Assembly (NCBI GenBank): GCA_002366565.1
Contig: DFBJ01000009.1
Span: 62,001-126,000, forward strand
Direction of reading: 5' to 3'
Length of the DNA stretch: 64,000 nucleotides
Source of the DNA: Bacteriovoracaceae bacterium UBA3083
GTDB lineage: Bacteria; Bdellovibrionota; Bacteriovoracia; Bacteriovoracales; Bacteriovoracaceae
How positions within the stretch are numbered: the stretch's first letter is position 1; every line of letters begins with the position of its first letter. Of this stretch, positions 17,151 through 25,183 are shown in pieces. Both the position numbers and the translations under genes were made by a program. The notes under the pieces are model-generated. The model saw nothing but the letters and a program-made list of their open reading frames with translations. It did not search any database and was not told the origin of the DNA.

Positions 17151-18878
17151 TTATTGTTCCTCTAAAAGTTCCTTTGGAACACCCTTAGGTATCGCTCCAA
17201 GAAGCTTTTGAGTATATGGATCTTGTGGGTTCTTGTAGATTTCATCAGAAGTTGCATACTCTACAATTTTTCCTTTATTCATTACACATACTTCATCAGA
17301 GATATATTTTACTACTGAAAGGTCGTGAGAAATAAAGATGTAAGTTAAGTTGAACTCATCTTGAAGATCTTGAAGAAGATTTAAAACCTGAGCTTGAACA
17401 GATACATCTAGCGCTGAAACTGACTCATCACAAATGATAAATTCAGGCTGAAGACCAAGTGCTCTTGCGATACAAATTCTTTGTCTTTGTCCACCAGAGA
17501 ACTCATGTGGATATCTATTTAAGTGATCGCCTTTAAGCCCAACTTTTTCAAGTAAGTCTGCAGCTGTTTGGTATCTTTCTTTCTTAGATCCACCAATATT
17601 ATGTATCACCATCGGCTCAGTGATAATATCACCAATAGTCATTCTTGGGTTTAGAGAAGAGTACGGGTCTTGGAAGATAATTTGCATTTTTCTTCTAAGT
17701 ACTCTCATCTCTTCTTGAGTGATTTTTGTAATATCTTGACCATGGTAAAATACTTCACCGGCAGTTGGTTCAATTAGTCTTAGGATAGCTCTACCTAATG
17801 TAGTCTTTCCACAACCAGACTCACCAACAAGTCCTAATGTTCTACCTTTTCTAACTTTAATATTGATATCGTCAACAGCTTTGAAATGGTCTACTGTTCT
17901 ACCAAAAAGCCCACCCTTGATTGGGAAGTGCTTACTGAAACCTTTGATCTCAAGAATAACAGGATTTTCTTGTTCATTTATTGGTCTTGCGACTTTGATT
18001 TCTTTTTTAAATGGCTCTAGATCTGCTTCATTTGTAGCAACTCCACCAACAAAATCTTCTACAGTTAATAAACGTTTTGTGTTTTCAACTAGAGAAGGTC
18101 TACAAGCAAGTAGTCCTTTAGTATAAGGATGCTGTGGATTTTCAAATAGTTTCTTAGTTGTATTCTTTTCAACTAGGTCCCCACGGAACATAACCGCAAC
18201 TTCATCAGCAATATCAGCAATAACTGCAAGATCATGCGTAATGAATAGCATAGACATTCCATGCTTTCTTTGAAGATCAAACATAAGCTCAAGAACTTGC
18301 TTTTGAATTGTTACATCAAGTGCAGTTGTTGGCTCATCACAAATAAGTAGTTCTGGTTCACAGGCCATTGCCATTGCGATCATTACACGTTGCTTTTGAC
18401 CACCAGACATTTGGTGTGGGTATTTATTAACTGACTCTGATGGAGAAGGTATTCCCACTTCATCAAGAAGTTCAATTGTTCTTTGTCTTGCTTCTTTCGC
18501 TGACTTTCCTTGGTGAAGCATTAGAACTTCATCAATTTGGTTACCAACAGTATAAACAGGGTTTAGAGAAGTCATCGGCTCTTGGAAAATCATCCCAATG
18601 TGATTACCTCTGATTTTTCTCATCTGTTCTTGAGTCATTTTTGTTAAGTCTTTTCCGTGGAAAAGAATTTCACCTTCTGAAATTCTACCTGGAGGACTAG
18701 GGATAAGACCCATGATCGCTAAAGAAGTAACAGATTTACCAGAACCAGACTCACCAACAAGACCTACAGTCTTACCCTTTGGGATATCTAGATTAAGACT
18801 TTTTACAGCGCGAACTGTTTCGTCTTCTGATTTGAATTCAATTGTTAAATTTTTAATACTTAAAATGTTTTCTGACAT
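17151..18878 (-). CDS. Fused two-domain oligopeptide-type ABC transporter ATPase (DppD-DppF/YejF-like)
   Basis: Two complete peptide-family ABC ATPases are joined in 575 residues. Domain 1 (about 1-260) has Walker A GESGSGKS, signature SGGQKQRV and Walker B LLICDEPTTALD. Domain 2 (about 310-560) has GESGCGKT, SGGQRQRICIARALG and FIICDESVSALD. Each ends with the oligopeptide-family C-terminal segment (NPQHPYTKGLL and NPQDPYTQKLL). YejF and GsiA share this layout and power import of peptides or similar solutes. No permease or binding-protein gene is adjacent in the window, so its partners are elsewhere. It has its own terminator, which suggests a single-gene unit. Confidence 0.93.
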   Translation of the reverse strand: MSENILSIKNLTIEFKSEDETVRAVKSLNLDIPKGKTVGLVGESGSGKSVTSLAIMGLIPSPPGRISEGEILFHGKDLTKMTQEQMRKIRGNHIGMIFQEPMTSLNPVYTVGNQIDEVLMLHQGKSAKEARQRTIELLDEVGIPSPSESVNKYPHQMSGGQKQRVMIAMAMACEPELLICDEPTTALDVTIQKQVLELMFDLQRKHGMSMLFITHDLAVIADIADEVAVMFRGDLVEKNTTKKLFENPQHPYTKGLLACRPSLVENTKRLLTVEDFVGGVATNEADLEPFKKEIKVARPINEQENPVILEIKGFSKHFPIKGGLFGRTVDHFKAVDDINIKVRKGRTLGLVGESGCGKTTLGRAILRLIEPTAGEVFYHGQDITKITQEEMRVLRRKMQIIFQDPYSSLNPRMTIGDIITEPMVIHNIGGSKKERYQTAADLLEKVGLKGDHLNRYPHEFSGGQRQRICIARALGLQPEFIICDESVSALDVSVQAQVLNLLQDLQDEFNLTYIFISHDLSVVKYISDEVCVMNKGKIVEYATSDEIYKNPQDPYTQKLLGAIPKGVPKELLEEQ

Positions 18879-19050
18879 AGATCTACCGGTTTCGTTAATA
18901 TAATCAGTGCATTAAGTATTTATATTAAAGAAGGTCAATAGACAACTGTTCATCCTTTCGCTTCGTGTTGTGCGAACCGCTATCTTATTGAAATAAGGCA
19001 TAATATGAAAAATGATGAAAAAAGAATTTATAGAAATCATCATTTTATGC

Positions 19051-19079
19051 TTATTGTGGCCCTTATCTGGTGGTACAAT
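19051..19079 (+). promoter_or_regulatory. Possible sigma-70 promoter of the response regulator
   Basis: TTATTG, a 17-base spacer and TACAAT end 16 bases before the ATG at 19096. Transcription from here would give a very short leader and supports the internal start of the response regulator over the upstream ATG at 19012. Confidence 0.4.
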
Positions 19080-19095
19080 TTTTCTTGAGGTTGCT

Positions 19096-19449
19096 ATGAA
19101 AAATATCCTAATTGTTGATGATGAAGTTCAAATTTGCGAAATGATGGCAGATTTATTTGAGTCTAGAGGTTTTAATGTATCTATTGCGCATAGTGGTAAT
19201 TCGGGTGCAAAGTCTTTTAAAGAGTCGAATTTTGATCTCGTTGTAAGCGATGTTCGCATGCCAGATGGAGATGGATTCAGTCTTGCCAGGCAAATTAGTG
19301 AAATAGACCCAGCATTTGATAAAATAGTTTTTATTACGGGCTTCCTAGATGCCGAGTCAACAGATGTTCCAAGCAATGTTCGAAACTTTTTCAAAAAGCC
19401 AGTAAGATTTAAAGAATTATTGAGTTTTATAGAAGAAATTTTGGCTTAA
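19096..19449 (+). CDS. Single-domain response regulator (CheY-like receiver)
   Basis: The 117 residues form a receiver domain with nothing attached: acidic pair in ILIVDDEVQ, phospho-acceptor Asp in LVVSDVRMPDGDGFS, the conserved Thr in VFITG and the Lys in FFKKPVR. The frame is open upstream to an ATG at 19012, but that would add a 28-residue hydrophobic extension. The ATG at 19096 has GAGG 6 bases before it and starts exactly at the domain, so I use it. Such proteins relay phosphate or bind a partner and do not bind DNA themselves. No histidine kinase is adjacent. Confidence 0.88.
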   Translation: MKNILIVDDEVQICEMMADLFESRGFNVSIAHSGNSGAKSFKESNFDLVVSDVRMPDGDGFSLARQISEIDPAFDKIVFITGFLDAESTDVPSNVRNFFKKPVRFKELLSFIEEILA

Positions 19450-19456
19450 TATTAGT

Positions 19457-19478
19457 CCCCAAAGAGTGCTCTTTGGGG
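19457..19478. terminator. Perfect hairpin between convergent genes
   Basis: A 10-bp perfect stem (CCCCAAAGAG/CTCTTTGGGG) with a 2-base loop lies between the response regulator and the convergent small secreted-protein gene. Neither strand has a good T run after it, so it may be a weak bidirectional terminator or an mRNA 3' end stabiliser. Confidence 0.55.
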
Positions 19479-19490
19479 AGGACTGTAATA

Positions 19491-19739
19491 TTAGATGTCC
19501 GAGTCTGTTGAGTTGATACTAGAAGTATCTTCTTCTAACGACACAGTAGAGGGAGTTTCTTCTTCCTCATCATCACTTAAATATGTAGTTGAAGTAGGTG
19601 TCGCTCCAGTATCTTCAGAGGATTCTGTCTGGATTTTTGAGTAGTCTGATTCAGATTCTTCAGCAGCAGTTGATATGTTAGCGAATATTGCTAATAGGCC
19701 TAGAATAGTAACAAGAATAAGTGAACTTTGTTTTTTCAT
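19491..19739 (-). CDS. Small secreted acidic Ser/Thr/Glu-rich protein
   Basis: The 82-residue product has a Sec signal peptide (KK near the start, hydrophobic core ILVTILGLLAIFA, likely cut after STA-A). The mature part of about 55 residues is almost all Ser, Thr, Glu and Asp (for example SDDEEEETPSTVS), so it is disordered and strongly acidic. AGGAGAG precedes the ATG. It lies 13 bases downstream of another small secreted-protein gene and is probably cotranscribed with it. I recognise no family. Confidence 0.65.
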   Translation of the reverse strand: MKKQSSLILVTILGLLAIFANISTAAEESESDYSKIQTESSEDTGATPTSTTYLSDDEEEETPSTVSLEEDTSSINSTDSDI

Positions 19740-19752
19740 AATCTCTCCTGAG

Positions 19753-19977
19753 TTATTTATTTCTTAATCTTCTTGGGATTGATTGACAGATTTTTACTTT
19801 CTTCGATTCTGTCAGTTTGTCTTTCTTTTCAATTTTTAAGCAAAACCCTTTTCTTTTAAAATCTTTTACATCTGTGCATGATATTTCTAAGTGCTTAGCA
19901 GGGTTGCATTTTGACTTGGCCAGCACTCCTGGTGAGATGCCAACCAGCAAACAGGTAGTTATTAAAATCTTCTTCAT
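19753..19977 (-). CDS. Small secreted cysteine-containing basic protein
   Basis: I place the start at the ATG at 19977, which has GGAG 6 bases upstream, rather than at 19989. The 74 residues start with a signal peptide (MKKILITTCLLVGISPGVLA) and leave about 54 mature residues. These are rich in Lys with four Cys (KCNP, SCTD, FCLK, ICQS) that could form two disulfides. I do not recognise a family. A basic, disulfide-bonded product next to an acidic disordered one in the same operon is notable but may be chance. Confidence 0.65.
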   Translation of the reverse strand: MKKILITTCLLVGISPGVLAKSKCNPAKHLEISCTDVKDFKRKGFCLKIEKKDKLTESKKVKICQSIPRRLRNK

Positions 19978-20083
19978 ATTCGTCTCCATTGACTAAGATT
20001 GTTCAATTATCGGGTACTTCGAAAAATAATAAAAATCGTTTTATTTGCTCATATAGTTAGGTTAAAGTTAATTGAGGTTCACT

Positions 20084-20953
20084 ATGGAAAGACTTAATTT
20101 CAATCATTTATATTACTTTTATATTGTCGCTAAAGAGGGATCTATCAAGGTTGCCTCTGAGAAGCTCTTCGTTTCGCAGCCAACTATTAGTGATCAGATA
20201 AAGCTACTTGAGGCTTACTTTAACTGTCAGTTATTTGAGAGAAGAAATAGAAGTCTTTTCTTAACCTCAGAAGGTGAGTTTGCCTTAAAATATGCTGAGA
20301 ATATTTTTAGCCAGGGACATGAGCTAACAAGACGGCTTAGAAATCAAATACAAATGCCTAAGAAATCCATAGATATCGGTGTTACTCACTTTATGTCTCA
20401 TCATTTTTTATACGAAACAATTCTACCTCTCTTTAATCAAGAGGAGATTGTCGTAAATGTTAAAGAAGGACAAAAGCATTTACTACTAGCTGACTTAGAG
20501 GAAGAAAATTTAGATATGGTATTCACTGACGGACAAGATCTAACATCTAACTCTATGAGCTCTTACCGAATTGGTGTGAATAAGACTTACGTCGTTGCTC
20601 ATAAGAAATTTCAAAAATACAAAAAGGGATTTCCAGAGTCTCTAGGAAAATTGCCCTTTTTTAATTACACAAATAACTCATATCTAAAGTATGAGATTGA
20701 GTTATTCTTTTCAAAGAATTCAATTACTCCCAAAGTTATTGGAGAGGGAGACGATAGGGATCTAATTGAGATGGTTACCTCCCAAGGTCTTGCATTTACG
20801 ATAGTTACAGAGGCCGCTAAAAATAAATTTTGTCTGAATAAAGATTTAGTTGTACTAGGAGAAATTTCTGAATTACAAACTTCTGTGTGGGGTATCATTA
20901 AGAAAGACTACACTGGTTACGGCTTTAAGTTACTTAAGAATAAATTGAAATAG
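20084..20953 (+). CDS. LysR-type regulator, NhaR-like
   Basis: The N-terminus LNFNHLYYFYIVAKEGSIKVA followed by LFVSQPTISDQIKLLE is typical of the NhaR branch of LysR regulators. The 289-residue protein has a winged helix and a substrate-binding-like sensor domain. In E. coli NhaR responds to Na+ and controls the Na+/H+ antiporter, but no antiporter gene lies here and the sensor part is divergent, so the signal is unknown. The ATG at 20084 has TTGAGG upstream; the in-frame TTG at 20072 overlaps that site and is less likely. The aspartoacylase-family gene follows on the same strand and may be a target. Confidence 0.83.
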   Translation: MERLNFNHLYYFYIVAKEGSIKVASEKLFVSQPTISDQIKLLEAYFNCQLFERRNRSLFLTSEGEFALKYAENIFSQGHELTRRLRNQIQMPKKSIDIGVTHFMSHHFLYETILPLFNQEEIVVNVKEGQKHLLLADLEEENLDMVFTDGQDLTSNSMSSYRIGVNKTYVVAHKKFQKYKKGFPESLGKLPFFNYTNNSYLKYEIELFFSKNSITPKVIGEGDDRDLIEMVTSQGLAFTIVTEAAKNKFCLNKDLVVLGEISELQTSVWGIIKKDYTGYGFKLLKNKLK

Positions 20954-21016
20954 TTTATCTTAAAGTTAAGGTTTAATAGAGATCTAAAGACTTGAAAACT
21001 TTGAGGTTAAAGGTCT

Positions 21017-22054
21017 ATGTTTGAGGAAAAAATGGGAAATATTTTAACAGTAAAAACAAAAGATGATTTAGATATTTCTTCTCTTAGTAGAGGGGAGATT
21101 CATAGGCTAGAGATTGAAGTTGCTGATAACTCTCTTGGCTCACCTTGGAAAGTTCCAGTAGTAATCATTAGGGGTGTTCAAGAAGGGAAAACTCTAGGGG
21201 TAACGGCCGCTTTACACGGAGACGAACTAAATGGGATTTCGACAATCTTTAAGTTAATTGAAAGTATTGACCCTAAGAAATTAAGTGGAACACTTGTTCT
21301 TGTTCCTATTTGTAATACTCCCGGATACTTACTGAATCAAAGGCAGTTCTCAGACAATGTTGATTTAAATAGAATTATGCCAGGTGAACCTGTAGGTACA
21401 CCAAGTAAGATATATGCTCATCACTTTATTACAAAAATAGTTTCTAAATTTAATTACTTATTAGACCTTCATACGGCCTGTCACGGACGTGTAAATAGCT
21501 TATACATCAGGGCCGATATTGAAGATGAAGAATGCCAGAAATTAGCTTATCTTCAGAATCCACAAATCATTGTTAAGAAATATGATGAAGAAGGAACTTT
21601 AAGAGGGTGGGCAAATAGTAATGGGATTCCTGCAATTACTATAGAAATAGGAAACCCTAATGCTTTTCAACATTCTTTAATCGATGAAACTCTTGAAGGA
21701 ATTTTAAATACAATGAAGTTCTTGAGAATGATCGATGGTGAAGCTCAAGACCTTGTTACTGATGCCGTTATTTGTGATGTCTCTTATTGGATTAACTCAA
21801 CTAAAGGTGGTGTTGTTGATGTTCTTCCAGGATTAACTGACTCTGTAAAAGAAGGGCAACTTATTGCTATTGTTTATGATGTTTTTGGACAGGTTAAAGA
21901 AGAGATCTTTGCGGATAAGTCAGGAATTGTAATAGGAAAGAATACAAGACCTAATTGCAATGCTGGGCAACGACTTGTTCATCTTGGTATTGGGTTTATT
22001 GACCCTCTTCCTGAAGAGATTCCTGGGCACGATGAGTATGACGAGAATGCATAG
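21017..22054 (+). CDS. Succinylglutamate desuccinylase/aspartoacylase family zinc hydrolase
   Basis: The 345-residue protein belongs to the M14-like AstE/AspA family of zinc amidohydrolases. It shows the zinc ligands His and Glu in LHGDELNGIST, the VPICNTPGYL block, DNVDLNRIMPG, and a second zinc His in LLDLHTACHGR. A C-terminal beta domain (from about residue 250) resembles a biotinyl-lipoyl-like hammerhead. These enzymes cleave N-acyl amino acids or related amides; the exact substrate cannot be read. Its TAG stop overlaps the GTG start of modA, so it is translationally coupled to the molybdate transporter, an unusual neighbour. Confidence 0.87.
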   Translation: MFEEKMGNILTVKTKDDLDISSLSRGEIHRLEIEVADNSLGSPWKVPVVIIRGVQEGKTLGVTAALHGDELNGISTIFKLIESIDPKKLSGTLVLVPICNTPGYLLNQRQFSDNVDLNRIMPGEPVGTPSKIYAHHFITKIVSKFNYLLDLHTACHGRVNSLYIRADIEDEECQKLAYLQNPQIIVKKYDEEGTLRGWANSNGIPAITIEIGNPNAFQHSLIDETLEGILNTMKFLRMIDGEAQDLVTDAVICDVSYWINSTKGGVVDVLPGLTDSVKEGQLIAIVYDVFGQVKEEIFADKSGIVIGKNTRPNCNAGQRLVHLGIGFIDPLPEEIPGHDEYDENA

Positions 22055-22797
22055 TGAAAATAGCCTTTTTACTTACATTACTTTTAATTAATTTAAGTGC
22101 TACTGCAAGTAATCCTATTATTGCAGTGGCCACTAATTTTAATCATGCAATGAGTTCGATAATCTCTTCTTTTGAGAGAGAGTATAATATAACAATTGAT
22201 GTTAGCTATGGTTCGACGGGAAGCCTATATTCTCAGATTCTAAACGGAGCACCATATGATGCTTTTTTCTCAGCAGATTCAAAGACGATAGATTTATTAA
22301 CAGAGAAGGATCTTGTAGTTAAAGATTCAAGCTTTATATATGCTAATGGAGAGTTGTCTTTTATTTGTAGAAAATGTGATCTGTCACTTGGGTGGAAGAA
22401 CGTTCTAACTAATCAGGATGGAAGTATTTCAATCGCTAATCCTAAGCTTGCTCCTTATGGCCTTTCTGCTTTAAAAGCTCTTGAGAGCTTAGATGAATTC
22501 TCAAAAATAAAAGATAGAATCGTTTATGGGACAAATATTTCTCAAGCTTACCAATACGTTGAATCAGGAAATATACCATTTGGGTTAATTTCTAAATCTC
22601 TGGTTATTGCAGGGAAAGTTGATACTTCTAGGTATCAAGATATAGGTGAAGATCTCTATCCTCAAATTAAGCAAAGTGCAGTTATCTTAAAGAGAACAAA
22701 ATCATTAAAGACAGTGAATAAGTTTATGGAATTTATGAAGTCAAAAAAAACTCTTCTTTTGATTAAGAGTCATGGCTACAAAGAAGTAGGTCCATAA
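22054..22797 (+). CDS. modA: Molybdate ABC transporter substrate-binding protein
   Basis: The 247-residue protein has a Sec signal peptide (KIAFLLTLLLINLSATAS) and a periplasmic binding fold with ModA family marks: AVATNFNHAMSSI, DVSYGSTGSLYSQI, GAPYDAFFSADSKTIDLL and IANPKLAPYG. It would bind molybdate (or tungstate) and hand it to ModB. The GTG start at 22054 overlaps the upstream stop. modB begins 1 base after its stop. Family is clear; discrimination between Mo and W is not possible from sequence alone. Confidence 0.92.
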   Translation: MKIAFLLTLLLINLSATASNPIIAVATNFNHAMSSIISSFEREYNITIDVSYGSTGSLYSQILNGAPYDAFFSADSKTIDLLTEKDLVVKDSSFIYANGELSFICRKCDLSLGWKNVLTNQDGSISIANPKLAPYGLSALKALESLDEFSKIKDRIVYGTNISQAYQYVESGNIPFGLISKSLVIAGKVDTSRYQDIGEDLYPQIKQSAVILKRTKSLKTVNKFMEFMKSKKTLLLIKSHGYKEVGP

Positions 22798-22798
22798 G

Positions 22799-23476
22799 AT
22801 GTTAAATAGTGACTCTATTTTATTAACTTTAAAAGTAGCTTCTATAACTACAGTCTTACTCTTATTGATATCAACTCCTCTTGCATGGTGGGTAGTGAAT
22901 TTAAATAGGAAAAGAAGAGTCCTAGTGGAAGCATTCTTATCTCTGCCATTAATTCTTCCTCCAACAGTTTTAGGGTTCTATTTATTAATATTACTAAACC
23001 CAAATGGACTTATTGCTTCTACATTGAAGTCTCTAGGGCACTCTGGACAATTGACGTTTAATTTTACGGGGCTAGTTATAGGCTCTGTTATTTATTCACT
23101 CCCGTTTACTGTTCAGCCATTGATAAATTCCTTTTCAAAAGTACCAAGAAAGTATTTAGACTCAGCTCGTCTGATGGGAGCTGGAAAATTAGATCAGTTT
23201 TTTAGTATTGTTCTTCCATTAAGTAAAAGTGGATTTATCCTAGGAGGAATTCTCAGCTTTGCTCACACTATTGGAGAGTTTGGAGTTGTAATGATGATTG
23301 GTGGTAATATTCCAAAAGTAACTAGAGTTGTATCAATTGATATCTTCACTCATGTTGAAGCGTTAGAGTTTGAAAAAGCACATCAACTATCTTTTATCAT
23401 GCTAGTTTTTTCTTTGATTATATTAATTCTCGTTTACTCATTGAGTTCTTCACGAAAAGGAGAAAGAAATGATTGA
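22799..23476 (+). CDS. modB: Molybdate ABC transporter permease
   Basis: The 225-residue protein has about five or six membrane segments and the permease EAA-loop region SARLMGAGKLDQFFSIVLPLSKSGFILG, followed by FAHTIGEFGVVMMIGGNIP, typical of ModB. LPLILPPTVLGFYLL matches the family N-terminal half. It forms the inner-membrane channel with ModC. It overlaps modC by 8 bases, so the transporter genes are translationally coupled. Confidence 0.93.
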   Translation: MLNSDSILLTLKVASITTVLLLLISTPLAWWVVNLNRKRRVLVEAFLSLPLILPPTVLGFYLLILLNPNGLIASTLKSLGHSGQLTFNFTGLVIGSVIYSLPFTVQPLINSFSKVPRKYLDSARLMGAGKLDQFFSIVLPLSKSGFILGGILSFAHTIGEFGVVMMIGGNIPKVTRVVSIDIFTHVEALEFEKAHQLSFIMLVFSLIILILVYSLSSSRKGERND

Positions 23477-24425
23477 AGGTAACTTGAGTATTAATCTATC
23501 TGGATTTAATTTATCAACAGGCGATTTTAAAATATCAGATAAGAAAATTACTATAATTTACGGTGACTCTGGGTGTGGTAAATCTACTTTTTTGAATTGT
23601 CTTGCAGGAATTGAAAACAATTACAATGGAAGTATAAGCTTTAAGAAACCACTGGTCATAGGATACGTACTTCAGAAAAATTCTTTATTTCCACATCTAA
23701 ATGTAAGAGAAAACTTATTCTACGCTTTTAAAAGGTGTAAAAATCCTCGCTATACAGTAGATGATATCTCTAAGAGTTTATCAATCGTTGAATTATTAGA
23801 TAAAGAGATTGATTCACTATCTGGTGGCCAGACTCAAAGAGTATCCATTGCAAGATCAATACTTTCTTCACCAGATATTTTATTATTAGATGAACCTTTA
23901 AGTGCTCTTCATTCACAGGCTAAAGATGAGATACTTAATTTAATTAAGTCTATTAACAAAAAGTATAGCATTCCGATTTTGATGGTTACTCACTCAGTAA
24001 AAGAAATGATTTCACTTTGTGACAATGTCATCTATATGAAAAAAGGTTCCTTGTTAAAGCAGATAAGTAGAGAGAGTGCTTTACTTGAAATAGATTCGAA
24101 TGGGCCTATTAATTGTATATCAGGTGAGAGCTTGAATAAATTAGGTTTAAAGCTTCATCTTAAAGAGTATGAGAACTTTGTTATTCACTCTTCTAATATC
24201 ATTCTTATTTTAAAAAGTGAGGATTTTCACTTTCCTGCAAATTCTATTCTATGCACATTTGAAAATATCTCTCGCTTTAATAATGAGTTTTCTATTCTTA
24301 AACTCAGATATCTGGAAGATAACTTCTTATATGCCAAAGTCCCTAATGAAGTTGTTGAAAATCTTTCTTGCACACTCGGTCAAGAAGTTGTGGCCCTTTT
24401 TGGCACTGATTCTCATATCATTTAA
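23469..24425 (+). CDS. modC: Molybdate ABC transporter ATPase
   Basis: The 318-residue ATPase has Walker A GDSGCGKST (near residue 33), signature LSGGQTQRVSIARSI, Walker B ILLLDEPLSAL and the H-loop LMVTHSVKEM. Past residue 220 there is a ModC-type C-terminal extension with a degenerate molybdate-binding (TOBE/Mop) domain (LRYLEDNFLYAKVP to the end). It hydrolyses ATP to drive molybdate import. It is the last gene of the operon that starts with the aspartoacylase-family gene; no ModE-type regulator or molybdenum-cofactor motif is visible. Confidence 0.93.
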   Translation: MIEGNLSINLSGFNLSTGDFKISDKKITIIYGDSGCGKSTFLNCLAGIENNYNGSISFKKPLVIGYVLQKNSLFPHLNVRENLFYAFKRCKNPRYTVDDISKSLSIVELLDKEIDSLSGGQTQRVSIARSILSSPDILLLDEPLSALHSQAKDEILNLIKSINKKYSIPILMVTHSVKEMISLCDNVIYMKKGSLLKQISRESALLEIDSNGPINCISGESLNKLGLKLHLKEYENFVIHSSNIILILKSEDFHFPANSILCTFENISRFNNEFSILKLRYLEDNFLYAKVPNEVVENLSCTLGQEVVALFGTDSHII

Positions 24426-24692
24426 CTCAGTTTTTACGCTCCGCTCTTTAAGTCTGATCTAATTTCTAAAGAATTTTGACACCAGTATCCCAAGACGACT
24501 CCAGAAAAACTTACATTGTCAGTCAGGGCCGAATCCCTTTGTTAGTCTTATGTAAGAGACTTTCTTACTCTCGCCATCATATGCTGTATGTGAGGATAAG
24601 CAGGAAGCTTAAACTCTTACACACACAACTCAACTGACAGGAAGTTTATTGAGTAAAAGACCATTAGGGTCGCTACCTTTAAGGAGGGAGAT
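24426..24692 (+). promoter_or_regulatory. Long structured leader upstream of a hypothetical gene
   Basis: This gap of about 267 bases has no coding frame. It contains a GTAAGA/TCTTAC hairpin near 24552-24569, an ACTCAA/TTGAGT stem near 24628-24654 and two CAGGAAG copies (24601 and 24638). It ends in a very strong AAGGAGGGAG ribosome binding site. No known riboswitch pattern is recognised. It could be an mRNA leader or hold a small RNA. Confidence 0.3.
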
Positions 24693-25040
24693 ATGTACAT
24701 GGCAATCGCTGTAGAAAACTCACACCATCCTGCTAACCAGTCCAACTATCGTGTTTGGCACTTGGAACTTGACAGCAATGGAAGTGTTGTCTCAATTGGC
24801 GCAATGACGCGAGAAGAGCTTGTTAAGGATTTATTCCAAAACTACAGGAACAAAGGAGAGTCTAATTGGAGAGCATTTCTTCAAGACAGAGAGGACTCAA
24901 CTACAATTGAATTGTATGACTTTATTTCAAAGAACCCAAATGAGAATACTCACTTTGGTAATCTGCCTACGCTTTCAGAGTTTCAGAAGACTCTTAAGCA
25001 GCTGCAACTAAGAATGGATTTACAACCCATAGCAGCTTAA
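24693..25040 (+). CDS. Hypothetical cytoplasmic protein (115 aa)
   Basis: I do not recognise a family. The 115 residues have no signal peptide or membrane segment. The first half looks like beta strands (SNYRVWHLELDSNGSVVSIG), the second is helical (EFQKTLKQLQLRMD). The ribosome binding site AAGGAGGG is among the strongest in the window, and a true terminator follows, so it is a real and probably highly expressed stand-alone gene. Confidence 0.75.
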   Translation: MYMAIAVENSHHPANQSNYRVWHLELDSNGSVVSIGAMTREELVKDLFQNYRNKGESNWRAFLQDREDSTTIELYDFISKNPNENTHFGNLPTLSEFQKTLKQLQLRMDLQPIAA

Positions 25041-25086
25041 TAAATTTTCTGACTTTTTACACTTATTTGTCTAAGGACAAAAAAAA

Positions 25087-25108
25087 GGGGGGCTTTGGCC
25101 CCCTTTTT
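25087..25108 (+). terminator. Rho-independent terminator
   Basis: GGGGGGC-TTTG-GCCCCC followed by five T lies 46 bases after the stop of the 115-residue gene and before the serA-like gene. It is a strong GC stem with A and T tracts on either side, so it may act in both directions. Confidence 0.92.
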
Positions 25109-25183
25109 CCTTTTAGGTCTCTTCAAAACTTCCTATAATTCAATTGTCATATTTTTTCTAACTCATACCCCACGGGAGGGATC

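Noticed and set aside
24217..24462. 81-residue plus-strand frame overlapping the end of modC
   Set aside because: It is a second frame of the modC C-terminal domain; no ribosome binding site and no independent features.
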